From Tretioscincus oriximinensis (taxonomy: Eukaryota > Chordata > Lepidosauria > Squamata > Gymnophthalmidae): a DNA stretch of 64,000 nucleotides. Shown in pieces: positions 53,986 through 64,000 of the stretch; positions within the stretch are counted from its first letter, which is position 1; every line of letters starts with the position of its first letter. The translations under genes and the position numbers were made by a program. The stretch spans positions 1,044,134-1,108,133 of the forward strand of contig JAJVDF010000136.1 of NCBI GenBank assembly GCA_022410635.1. The letters are read 5' to 3'. The notes under the pieces were generated by a model. It worked only from the letters and a program-made list of their open reading frames with translations. It was not told where the DNA came from and made no database searches.

Positions 53986-54155
53986 TGGGTGGCCTTGGGC
54001 CAGTCATAGTTGTTTAGAACTCTCTCAGCCTCACCTACTTCACATGGTGTCTGTTGTGGAGAAAGCAACAAAAGCTATGTGCGCCACCCTTAGGTTGGCC
54101 GCCCTGAAACCTTCGTATATAGTGCGGGATATAAGTACAAATAAATAAATACGTG
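53986..54155 (+). mobile_element. SINE body with L2-like tail, 3' half
   Basis: gggtggccttgggccagtca, aactctctcagcctcaccta and atggtgtctgttgtgg are the Sauria-type body. The tail gccgccctgaaaccttcgta and gcgggatataagtacaaata with taaataaata instead matches the L2 end at 41065-41135. A SINE with this tail could have been mobilised by L2 rather than Bov-B. Confidence 0.7.
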
Positions 54156-54199
54156 TGTGTGTGTGAGACGTCCCCCATTTTAAGATTTGTATTTGTTTT

Positions 54200-55070
54200 A
54201 TAAACTTACTGTGCTATCCCAGAGGGAGGGGGGAAGAGCAGGCCTGGGCAGGGGCGTGGCTTCCTGGTTCCCTGTTTGGGAGGGGGCAAGGCTGGAAGAG
54301 CCAGCCAATGGGGCCTCGAGTAGCTGGCTGGTCAGCACATAAAAGGGGAACTGACCAGGGCTGGAGGCCTTTCTGTCGGGTTAAACTTGTGGTGTAGCAA
54401 GTGGACAGNGGGNTCCGCTTCTGATCTACCTCAGAGGGAGGGGGTGGAAGTGTACGGTGGCCTGGAGGAGTCAAAGTTGAGGCTTGACTTGGGGCTAAAA
54501 CAAATAAACAGACACAGTGCCTGTCGCTTTAAGTTCCTGAATCTAAAGTTGCTCTTGCTTGGAGTTTGTGCTTGACTCAGGCTTATTCTATAAAAGCCGA
54601 GGCTTTATTATTCTTACCTTCTTTCTGTTTCTTTGTTGTAAATAATAAACTTGTTAGTTGTTTCAATTCAAATATCTTTCTTTTGTTTCCTTGACAACAC
54701 TATATCCGCACGCTACTGGTTGGTAGGCTGACCAGATGACCCCTTTTGGGGGGGAGGGTTTGAAAACCTGGCTTTGGGGGGCCTCCCAGGTTTTTTTGAG
54801 GAAAATTTTTCAAAAAAACATTTTTTTCCAAAAGATTTTTTGTTTTTGTTTTTCCTCAGAAAAAAACAGGAGGCACCCCAAAAATGGGTTTTCAACACCT
54901 CCCCCCCAAAAGGGGTCATCTGGTCAGCCTACTGGTGTGGGCTGGGAATAAAGCCCCATCACTGAAGTAAACAGAGGCCTTGTGTAGGCCTAAAGTTATT
55001 ACTGTTGCTCCAAGCAGTCGTGGGTGTTGGCTTGGACAACAGGGTGATATTGTGGCACCCCTAGCTGGGA
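54200..55070 (+). promoter_or_regulatory. LTR-like or promoter-like block, interrupted by a MITE
   Basis: A GC-richer region with inverted spacing typical of an LTR: agccaatggggcc (CCAAT, 54303), acataaaagggga (TATA-like, 54339), and polyadenylation-type aataaacttg (54646) or gggaataaagccc (54945). A foldback MITE sits at 54726-54929. It starts near tgtgctatcccagagg, but I could not find a matching CA end with a short target duplication. Alternatives are a solo LTR of an old endogenous retrovirus or another retroelement's 5' region. No retroviral gene is present. Confidence 0.4.
54726..54929. mobile_element. Foldback MITE, short form, copy 2
   Basis: Full-length inverted repeat (ggctgaccagatgacccctt ... 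aaggggtcatctggtcagcc) with clean TA on both sides (54724-54725, 54930-54931). The T/A-rich centre is degenerate. Interrupts the LTR-like block. Confidence 0.92.
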
Positions 55071-55607
55071 GGGNCATTGAACTCTGGGGCCCTCAGGTTG
55101 GGGTTGCCTCAGTGTGTGCTTAATCAGGTGAAGTATAGCTCTTTCTTAGTTGTCACTGTGTGAGAGACAGGCTAAGAAGACCTTTCCTTAAAGTTGTAAT
55201 GCACAGTTGGATCTATATGGTTCAGATGGACCATAAGGCCAGAGCAGTGTCAACGTCTGCAAGGAGAGAGGTTTAAGCCACTTCTAAAGTGGATTAGATT
55301 TCTCCATGCCAAGAAGTGACTGCAGCTTATTCAGATCAAATTAATGTGCTTTTATTGGTCTTTTAANCCAGCAAAATGCAAACAGTGCCATAGACATCTG
55401 TTTTGTAAATAAACAAATAAGTCGTACTATTACTAATTTGTGTTGCGGCAATCATCACTCTGAGCGATACGAGTGCACCAAAAACCTGCCCATCACTTCC
55501 ATAGGAGGTGATTGGATAGGATGCACAAAGCCCACCCCTGGCAATACAAATTCCAGTATAAGTCGCACTGCTCGAGGCAGGTGGGAGCTATCCTATGCAG
55601 TGGCATA
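55071..55607. other. Unassigned intronic DNA
   Basis: May be the continuation of the LTR-like block or host DNA. Ns at 55074 and 55367. Confidence 0.25.
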
Positions 55608-55819
55608 GGCTGACCAGATGACCCCTTGGGGTGGGGGTGGGGTTGAAACCCGTTTTGGGNGTGCCTCCTGGGGTTTTTTGAGGAAAAAAATACTAAAAAA
55701 AAAAAACTGGAAAAAAAATCTTTTTTTGAAAAACTTTTCCTCAGAAAATACTGGGAGGCACCCCAAAACTGGGTTTTCCACACACACACACACACCCAAA
55801 AGGGATCATCTGGTCAGCG
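55608..55819. mobile_element. Foldback MITE, short form, copy 3
   Basis: Same family, with TA flanks (55606-55607, 55820-55821). The inverted symmetry runs beyond the tips: gcagtggc on the left outer side pairs with gccactgc on the right. A short (AC)n run (55780-55795) lies in the right arm. Confidence 0.9.
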
Positions 55820-55821
55820 TA

Positions 55822-57084
55822 GCCACTGCGGCCCTGTGAGACCAACTGGGGACAGCCAGAGGCCAGGCTGAGCTGGCAGAGGATGCTGCCACCCACTCCA
55901 AGGCAATGGAGGATGTCACTTCCTACCATGACCGATGACGGCTGGTAAGATAGGCACCCATCTTCACTTGGAGGGAGGAAGCTCCCACAAGCAGCAAGCG
56001 AAGGCGGAAGCCACGCCCATATTCTTGCAGGCTTCTCATTAGTAAATAAATAATAAATAGCAAGTGTTGCTTCTTCCACCACCTGGAAGAGCTTCATGTT
56101 GCTTACAGACCTTTTTTCTTTCTTTTTTTTTACAAAGACAAATGCACAAGGGTGAATTCCACCCACAAATATATATATCACACACAGGAATTGGCTGTAA
56201 ATCAGTGGCTGAAACAACTATAATTTGAAAGAATTCTCAATTGATAAAAAAAACTGTTGAATTTCATTCCAGGAGAAAACCAGAAGGTAACAAATGTACA
56301 CTAAAAGGAAAATTATATTCCTCTACTATTTCCTCGGGGAAAGATTTCTCAGTAAGGTTTTATGAGAGCATTTCTAGCGCTCACAATGGGCCAATGATAA
56401 GAGAAATGCACATATGAAGAAAGATCATTATTTTAACTTGTTTAGCACAGCTGGGGAGAGAGCAATGGTGCATTTACTTAGTTATAACACTTTTTCTAGG
56501 GCTCCCAAACACAAGCACAAGGCACCTAAATATTCCGCAAATTCATAAATTATACATAAATTCCACATTACAGAACTTTATAGCTTTCATCTCTGGCTGG
56601 AACACAATACAGCAGCCAAGATGTTTTTGTGACTTTCTTTCCACATCTGATAAATTCAAGAAAATGTATATAAATACGCCTATAACTTAGAAGTCTAGAT
56701 TGTATCTCATTGTGGAAATGTGTTGGAAATGCATTATGCATTTAGCCTCATTTCCACACATTTAAACAAAATTGACTCAATGGTGATGTTCAAATATAAA
56801 AATCATTGATCAGTATTATCTAACCCTTCCTTGCAGTAAAATAACGGGTTTAAATCCTATCAGCCTCTACTAGAGCAAGAGAAAGCAATAGTTGGGAATT
56901 GGTAATGTCAGTATTTGATATTTAAGATAGCCAGAAAGGAACAAAACATATTTTTTTCATATCTAACGAGTGGGTCCTCATAGCATCTGAGATAAGAAAA
57001 AGAGAGAGAGAGAAAGTGATTTCACATACAAATCTACTTTTTCAGTTTTCTTCTTCTTTCCCCTTGTTAGAATACCTCTCTCTT
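55822..57084. other. AT-rich intronic DNA, no recognised repeat
   Basis: 56280-56940 is the longest repeat-free stretch in this half of the window and a candidate for conserved noncoding sequence. Purine-rich gagagagaga at 57001-57016. Confidence 0.35.
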
Positions 57085-57086
57085 TA

Positions 57087-57584
57087 TGGACTGACCAAAT
57101 TTTCTGAGGCTCAAATCGGGGTATTAATATTCACACTAATTTGCATATCATGATTATGAAAATTACCCACCATCATGCATTCCCCTCTGAAATTCCCACC
57201 CAAGAAATCTGTGAAGCATGTGAGAATTTTTTTAAAATGCATGAGAATTTTTAAAGTGCATGAGAATTTTTAAAGTGAGAGAATTTTTGGAGTGCATCAG
57301 AAATTTGCATATATATTTTTTTACTGAGGAGAGGCTGCCCTCAGGAGCCGCCCCCAGTTGCTAAAGCAGTAAATTATTTTTTTATTTTAAAAAAATCATT
57401 TTCTTGAAGTGTGCGACAATTTTTTGAAGTGCGTGAGAATTTTTTTTTACCGAGGGAGCTGACCCCAGTTGCCAGCGCCCCCTAGTGGTGGTGCAGTGAA
57501 TATTTATTTATTTGTTTCTCAGCAAAATACAGGGAAATGGTCCCCCCCCCCCCCTTGAGAGTGGGGTTGACACCAAAATTGGAC
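57087..57584 (+). mobile_element. Long form of the TAGGCTGACCAGATG foldback MITE
   Basis: Left end ggactgaccaaattttctga, then aatattcacactaatttgca and several degenerate agtgcatgagaatttttaa units (57220-57310), an expansion of the internal repeat. A 13-C run lies at 57542-57554. The right end near 57580 is eroded. Confidence 0.65.
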
Positions 57585-57953
57585 CATAGAGGAATGGTGG
57601 AAATATGTAATCAAATTTATTACTTTTGACATCCTACAGTCCATACGATTACAATCCATAGGTATCTACCTCAAACCACACTGGTCTGTTAAGTGGCAAA
57701 AATTTATCACCTACGGCGATTCGCCACGGGCTCATACCTTGTTACGACAAGCTGTTCAAACGTTCATTGAATCACGTTGGATTATTTAGGCTGTCTTTAG
57801 CATGATAGGTTACATCAATACTTTGTTCTATTGCGTGGGTGGGGTCACGGGGGATAGCTTTTTACTTTGATACTGTTTGTTATTTTTTTTCTGTTATGTT
57901 ATGTTTGGTTATATTATTCTGTAAAAACCAATAAAAATTTAAATAAAAAAAAA
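57585..57953 (+). pseudogene. L1-type LINE 3' end with poly-A
   Basis: Open codons before the stop near 57790 read EEWWKYVIKFITFDILQS ... LRQAVQTFIESRWII. After that comes an AT-rich UTR with ccaataaaaatttaaat and a terminal A run (57942-57953). A different L1 subfamily from the 10.5-kb copy. No clear target duplication. Confidence 0.6.
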
Positions 57954-58019
57954 ACAATCACATCATTTCCGCATGTCTTCCGTTGTCATTTTCACGGAGA
58001 GGAGACTTAAGGCACTTGA

Positions 58020-58855
58020 AGTAAAATGTATCAAATTTTCTGATGACACAAAGTTAGGAGGGGTTGCTAATACTAAGCAAGATAGACAAAGGATTCAAAA
58101 AGGTCTTGACAAGCTCGAACAATAGGGCTGAAACTAACAGAATGATATTTAATAGAGAGAAATGCAAAATCCTACATCTGGGCAAAAAAATGAAAACAAC
58201 ACATATAGAATGGGAGAAATATATCTGAGAAGCAGCTCAGGTGAGAAGGTCCTGGGTGTCTTGGTAGATCACAGCCTAAACATGAGTCAACAGTGTGAAG
58301 CAGCTGCAAAAAAGGCAAACACANTCCTGGGCTGTATTAAGATAAGCACAGAATCTCAATCACGTGAAGTAATTATTCCTCTCTACAGTACTTTAGTACG
58401 ACCACACTTGGAATACTGTGTTCAATTCTGGGGGGCCCAATTTAAAAAGGACATTGATAAACTAGAGCAAATTCAAAAGAGAGTTACGAGGATGGTGAAT
58501 GGTCTGGAAACCATGTCCTATGGGGAACGATTAAAGGATCTAGGGATGTTTAGTCTGCAAAAGAGAAGACTGAGAGGAGACCTGATGGCTGCCTACAAAT
58601 ATCTGAAAGACTTCCACAGAGCAGAGGGACCAGCATTGTTCTCCTTAGCACATGGAAGGACAATGGGATGAAACTGCAAGGGAGGAGATTTAGATTAGAT
58701 ATCAGAAAAAACTTTCTAACAGTCAGGGTGATAAACCACAGTGGAACAGGTTGACACAGGAGGTGGTGAGTTCACCTTCGCTGGAAGCCTTTAAATGAGC
58801 AGGGGGTTGGAGCCCATGACCCTGGAGGTCCCTTCCATCTCTATAATTCTATGAT
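58020..58855 (+). mobile_element. CR1 LINE 3' part, ATTCTATG-tail family
   Basis: Starts at KFSDDTKLGG-type sequence (aaattttctgatgacacaaa, the catalytic DD region) and encodes GVLVDHSLNMSQQCEAAAKK, LVRPHLEYCVQFW and SLQKRRLRGDLMAAYKYLKD. The frame breaks near 58665. The tail is reduced to ataattctatgat. Confidence 0.92.
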
Positions 58856-59940
58856 AAGTTTCTCTGTGTGGACACACTGCACACCTAAAATGGATGAACT
58901 TAATCAGCTTTTCCTGGAAGGTTGATTCAAACAGATCTTGGCCAGAATTTAAGAGGTAGTGGAAGTCAGAGGGGCCTATAGTGCTTTTATCCATGGGATC
59001 ACAATGTGTTAGACATGACAGAACAACCGAACAACNACCTATATTTTGGGATACAGAACATTGCTGTCATGTTTCTGTGCATCATCTATCAATGCCAAAT
59101 TTTAGGATTTATTTTTATAGCTCATGGAGAACCATCATATTTTGGAACAGAGATAGAGGTGAAAGAAGAAATGAGGTATTAAATTTCTTTCCCTGTTTCT
59201 ATTCCAAGTTTCCTACACCTGGAAAGAAGGATGTGAATATTAGCTACAAAAATGTTGATTTCTTTTTAGTGGAATTGCTCTAGAGAATAATTCTGAATAA
59301 AGGAAAAATCATTACTATTAATTATGCATCAGGTATTAACCGATATAAGAGTTGAAACACCTGACTTAAGAGGATCCAGAACACTTTACAACTGTTGCCA
59401 AACACACGAAGAGGTAAAACGTATGTTGGGCTTGCAACTGATTGTTTATTCTACACATTTTTTTTTGTTCTGTTTCAGTTTTGTCTGCGGCTTGCTTTAT
59501 ATTTTTAATCTATTATTTCTGGTTCATGAACCAAGCTGAGAACTTCTTGAGGCTTATAAATAATGTAAACAAACAGACATCCTTAAGAGACCTTGAGAAT
59601 TCAAGAAGCCTTTTATGCCACAGACAGATGAATCTGGTACATGCCTGGAGGCGTTCGTCAAAGGAGACAGAATGAACATAACATTATACATTATAATATC
59701 AAAATACATTTATTTGCCGTGGCAGGAGAGGGCAGGAGGTAGGCTGGGGTCCTTTAATTGACACAGTATTATTATTTCTTCTCCTTCTCCTTCTTCTTTT
59801 CCTCTTCCTCCTCCTCCTCTTAGCTCTGAGATTCTCAAAAAAGCAGGAAACATTCAAAGAAGGAAGGCCTTTTATTTGATCCAAACAAGATAGCTGCTAT
59901 GCCCTTAAGTGAGAATGTTCACAGGATTTCTAAACACAGA
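58856..59940. other. Unassigned DNA with a CT-rich tract
   Basis: 59770-59820 is a cttcttcctcc tract. 59455-59540 has a hydrophobic 25-residue run in one frame, with no homology I recognise. Ns at 59036 only. Confidence 0.3.
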
Positions 59941-59944
59941 TTGA

Positions 59945-60830
59945 TGTATAAAAACATCAGAACTTAAGAAGTCTGCTACATGGGGCCACAGCACATTTAG
60001 TCCAGCATTCCATCTCATCCAATTGGACACTTGGACAGTCTGAAGCAGAAGGAGAAAGCAAAACCTTCTGTTCTTGACTCCCAACAAATGGCATTTAAGG
60101 AATTCTGCCTATTACTCCTTCCCAGAGACAGTATCAACACATCCATCCTAGTAGCCATTGATACATGTGGCCTCCATCAATTTTTCTAATCACCCTGAGA
60201 CCTTTGGGTATAGGGTGGGGTATAAATACAAACAAACAAACAAACTTATCTTAAAAGTTATCCAGACTGCTAGCTATCCCCATCTCTTCTGGAAATAAAT
60301 TTCATAGACCTCTGGGGAAAATAGAAATATTTTCCCTTGTCTGTCCTAACTCTTAAGCCCTCCAGATTCAAGATGCCTTCCTGCTCCTAGAACTACGGTA
60401 TGAAGAAAATATTTTTTCTCTATTGACCTTATCCTCCACATGCATGATTCTATGCACTTCAGTCACATCACCTCTTAAACTCACTCTATCAAGGCTGAAG
60501 AAACTCAGATGTTGCAGTCTGATTTCATAAGGGATTTTGTTCCAGCCCTTGATTATACTTGTTGCCCCATCCCCNTTTTTTTGCACCTTCTCCAGTTCCA
60601 CAATATATTTTATAAGGGGTTGTGACCAGAATTGTACACAGCATTCCAAATGTGGCCTCACTATAGATTCATAAAGAAACAAACACTTGCTGACCTACTT
60701 TGGATTCTCTTTCTAATCATCCCTAAAATTGCATTTACTTTTTTCACTGCTGCTGCACAATAAGTGACACCTTCAACACCCCAAGATCCATTTCCTGATC
60801 TGTCACAGAAAGCCTGGTCCCCATCAGTGA
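59945..60830 (-). mobile_element. Old CR1 LINE split by an L2-type tail
   Basis: Minus-strand CR1 from UTR (cagaacttaagaagtctgct, ccagcattccatctcatcc) through the coding region (LYESIVRPHLECCVQFW, RLQHLSFFSLDR) to the GTRLSVTDQEMDLGVL block near 60830. An L2 3' tail (caccctgagacctttgggta, gggtggggtataaatac, caaacaaacaaac) sits at 60189-60246 inside it. Confidence 0.82.
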
Positions 60831-60859
60831 GATGCATATTTTTTGGTTTCTGGCTGTAT

Positions 60860-61140
60860 CCACACAGATGGAAGGGGAAAAAAAACCAAACAGCTGAAAA
60901 TCAGTTTTCAGGTGGGAGTGTGTGAATACTCCCAATGCATCACTAATCCACATTAAAAGCCTTAAGGGTATTGTGTGTGAAGCCCTGTCCTCGCTAAGCC
61001 TTATTCCGTGTACAAAGTTTGGCGATCCACATGGCAGTGTATACTATGGCAGACTCTATTTGGGTCCTGCCATTGTCTATACTAGCTTGTTAATGGCAGA
61101 CTCATATTCTGAGATAAATCTCTGAATACGGCTCAGGGCC
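60860..61140. repeat. Small foldback repeat sharing the 'ctatggcag' motif
   Basis: gtgtatactatggcagactc and the near-complement ggtcctgccattgtctatac (61033-61088) form an imperfect hairpin. The same motif occurs at 4895-4920, 32425-32470 and 61765-61795. Family unknown. Confidence 0.5.
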
Positions 61141-61261
61141 CATCCCCGCCTCATGTTTTACACTGCAATTTCTTTTAAAATGTATTTACAATCCGTCTCA
61201 TCTACCTCAACTTTCCATGCTGCTCTGTGACATTGCCTAGCAATCTTGTCATGTGAAGAGA

Positions 61262-61345
61262 TGGTTGGAATGGTTTATTGAATCCTGCATTGAGCAGGGG
61301 GTTGGACCCGATGGCCTTTCCAACTCTATAATTCTATGATCTATA
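61262..61345 (+). mobile_element. CR1 3' end, ATTCTATG-tail family
   Basis: gaatcctgcattgagcaggg, ggttggacccgatggccttt and ctctataattctatgat. Confidence 0.88.
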
Positions 61346-61560
61346 AGAGCCCCATAATGCACTGCTGTGCTTGCCTTACTACATTTCCAAGTATTCTCTG
61401 CAAGCTGAGAACCAATGAACTATTACATATTGCCTTGAAGTCTTGCGAGATTTACCATGTTCACATTGCTGAATGTCTCCACAAAACCTTTTGGGGGGAT
61501 TATAGAAATCCCGGCTATTGAATCGCACAAACTGTGGTGGCTAAAAATTCCATGACACAG
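61346..61560 (-). repeat. Unclassified repeat, partner of 28840-29010
   Basis: In reverse: gcttgccttactacatttcc, gctgaatgtctccacaaaac and attgaatcgcacaaactg match the 28.8-kb copy in order. Confidence 0.6.
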
Positions 61561-62177
61561 AACATTTTAGCGAGTAGATCGCTGAACATGCGTGACCCCT
61601 TGCCATGCGTGACATCTGCCATTGAAGGTGATGTTCTTTCAACCTTGCTAAATATTGTGAAAGGGGATGGTCCCTCAGTGGGGACAGAGTCTGAATGCTA
61701 TTACCTCTAAGACACTGGATTTTTATTCCAGGATGTATCTTAGAATGGGCACCTGGCATGCGCATGCTAGGGCAGACTATGGCAGGCACTGAATAGTCTC
61801 CAGCAACCACACCTCTNATTAGATTTAAAATTGTCCAAAATTGTGGACAAGTAACATCAGATACATCTCATGTTACTTACTGCTTCTTCAAGCAGCAGAA
61901 AGTAAATCTGGAGTTGCACACTTGAAAATATTCCATTTTCAGGCTACAGTGAATNGAACAGTTTCAGGTAGATGGCTTCTGGTCCAATCACAGTGAAGGG
62001 TAACATTCTGGCTTGGGCATCTGAAAATTGCTGACTAACCCTTGATAAGCATCTTCATTTGCTTCTACTCTACTGCCAGAAGTGGAAAGCAACAGGATAA
62101 TTTTCGGTGTCAGACTGCAGGAATGGGCTATAGGAATCATTCTTCAGTGGTAAGTGGGGGGAAAAATTACTTTGAGG
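61561..62177. other. Unassigned intronic DNA
   Basis: Contains another 'ctatggcagg' motif at 61765-61795. Ns at 61817 and 61955. Confidence 0.25.
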
Positions 62178-62651
62178 CTGCATCCAGTACTTTGCTTATT
62201 CCAGTATTTGTTGATGATCTAGTCTAATGATTAAGTGGTCTTAATTTGTCTTGTTTGATCCTTTTACAGTGTTTTCTAAGTTTTGTTGTGCTGTGAGCTC
62301 CTCTCAGCCATTTTGTTTCCTGGTTGTCAAGAGGAAGTCCAGTTGTCCCTCCTCCCAAATACTATTTGATAGCTTGCTGCCAATATCAGATCTTTCTGCC
62401 TCTCACCCTTGCAGTTTCTCACCAAACCAATCCACACGTCACAGTCTTTCTGTAATAAACATACAGTATACAGGATATGGGTTTGACAGCCGTTTTTCCC
62501 AGTATACCAACAATCCACTTAATCGGTTCTAAAACCGGAAATCTGTTGGTTTATATAATAACCAAGTGTGGCAAATGCAACATAGAAGTGGAATTATTCA
62601 CCCAAGCTGGATGCTGCCCTGGTGATTATTGACCGTGTCTAGATGCAGCCT
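62178..62651 (+). mobile_element. hAT-like non-autonomous element, best-preserved copy
   Basis: Left tip ggctgcatccag and right tip ctagatgcagcc are inverted repeats about 470 bp apart. Just outside, ttactttg (left) and ttactgtc (right) match at 6 of 8 positions, as expected of an old hAT target duplication. Interior motifs (gttgtcaagaggaagtcc, caatccacacgtcacag) recur at 29.5 kb and 63.8 kb. Confidence 0.65.
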
Positions 62652-63420
62652 TACTGTCTGTCAGGGAGGGATCCATAACTTCTGATAATTAGTGTGTCAT
62701 CCATGGGAAAATTTCTGTCTGGCAATTTTCAGATCTCTCAAATATTGTACTTACAGCTGTGTTAATATTTAAATTCCAAAGAGCTCTCTGCATATTTACA
62801 TATAACGGTTCAGAATACGAATATATCAGCACAGCCATTCTTTATGTACCCTGTACCGAATAACGAAAACAAATCTAAGAATGATGTCTGAGAAGTCTGA
62901 ACATCGGCTTCAGCCTGACTTTCCTCCCTTTTTTTAACTGTTAAAAGGCTATTAATCATGTAGAACACAATAGCCTAAAGCCTCAGAAAGATTGCAGAGT
63001 CTGTAGAAAGTGACTGAAATTTCATCTAAAAGAAGCAGAAGTCAATAATCCATTTGTTTAGGTATTTTAAGGACAGGCTTGTGATTTCTGTGACTGCAGA
63101 TGTTGACTGCTAGGTATCGCCTGTTTTTTTTTATACAAAATTACAATCAGAATGCTGCATTATTTTATATAATTGCTGTTTTTATCTTGCTTTATCATTC
63201 CAACAAGACCAAATGCAATGTCTCAGGCAAAACAAGCAACAATAACAGAAGGCCTTATGCACTTATCTTAGGCCTTTTATGTACCTGCTGAACTAAATCT
63301 ACATTAATAAATTCAGTTTCGCTTGACCAAGATTAGCTATTGCTTTGTAAATTTGCATTAAGCTGGTCAGGCAGCCATAAAACCAAGACAACACCTGCTA
63401 TAATGTAGGCAAAATCCGTG
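62652..63420. other. AT-rich intronic DNA, no recognised repeat
   Basis: No element or exon recognised. Confidence 0.3.
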
Positions 63421-63559
63421 AACCCCTTGTGTCTCTTTACTTACCACACTTACACCCACCTGTGTATGCAAAATGCTGTGCAACAGCAGAAACTGAAGGA
63501 AATGTTGGTCTCATTTCTGGCCCTTTGAATTTCCACCATGCACGGCGAGAAATGCTACC

Positions 63560-63996
63560 GATGTTCCGTTCAGTTCCCAACGATGCACTGCCAGAGTCTA
63601 TATCCACACAGCACTTATCTATTCTGGAATTTTATTGTAATCCAATTTTGGTTTTCCTATTTAAATGTACCTTCTTCATACCTTTGCAATATATTCCAAG
63701 TTCTGACATTCTGTTACATCTTACATGTGAGATTTTACATGCATGGGACACACAACTTCGTTTCAGTTTGTCAAGAGGAAGTACTTTCGAATGATATTCG
63801 ATAATTTGCTGTCAATATCAGATTCCTTTGACTCTCTCCCTCGTATTTCCTTGCCAAACTATCTACACATCAAAGCCTCCCTGCCATTTTGACAGTGGGT
63901 TTTCTCAGAAAGCCTCTCTATAAAACAACCTGGTGGGGCAAGTGCAACAAAATTTGACATTCAAGCACATTATTGACCCTGTCTGGACACAACNAA
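63560..63996 (+). mobile_element. hAT-like non-autonomous element, partner copy
   Basis: gtttgtcaagaggaagtac, gataatttgctgtcaatatc, aactatctacacatcaaagc and the end tattgaccctgtctggacac match the 62-kb copy. The right tip is at or just before the N at 63994. Left boundary uncertain. Confidence 0.55.
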
Positions 63997-64000
63997 AGAG

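Overview
The window reads as non-avian reptile nuclear DNA, most likely a squamate (lizard or snake). It carries Sauria-type SINEs, two CR1 LINE families with 8-bp tail repeats, L2 and L1 LINE remnants, a Penelope-like element, Helitrons and several hAT or Tc1/mariner MITEs. Nothing is bacterial: there are no operons, no ribosome binding sites and no long host open reading frames. Species cannot be resolved from the sequence alone.

Only one host coding segment is convincing: a 214-bp minus-strand exon at 44988-45201 with both splice sites. It encodes part of the lectin (RBL) domain of a latrophilin adhesion GPCR and fits ADGRL3 best. The rest of the window then reads as two large ADGRL3 introns: 45202-64000 upstream and 1-44987 downstream, in transcript sense. 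Most of the intron sequence is transposon debris, with stretches of unassigned AT-rich DNA between.

Layout. 1-6600: degraded DNA transposons, a CR1 3' part, a tRNA-like SINE joined to a Helitron 3' end, and an old CR1. 6616-11512: a Helitron carrying a 38-bp minisatellite, then an exact 1942-bp tandem duplication whose edges are single N bases (probably an assembly artefact), then a 5'-truncated L1 with a 13-bp target-site duplication inside a CR1 tail. 11.5-20 kb: an L2 fragment, a Penelope-type hairpin, two Helitrons, SINEs and a CR1. 20-33 kb: head-to-head CR1s, long triplet microsatellites, two copies of a mariner-type MITE and more CR1. 33.4-38 kb: a hAT MITE with a perfect 8-bp target duplication, and a 2.3-kb inverted (head-to-head) Penelope-like element with GIY-YIG endonuclease ORFs on both strands. 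39-45 kb: an L2 LINE, an LTR-like block, SINEs and the ADGRL3 exon. 45-64 kb: the most complete CR1 copy (330-codon ORF), triplet repeats, three L1 3' remnants, a 78-bp Tc1-like MITE, foldback MITEs, a promoter-like/LTR-like block and hAT-like elements.

The reading frames found in the repeats are transposon remnants. Apart from the ADGRL3 exon I see no host gene, no tRNA or rRNA gene and no CRISPR array.
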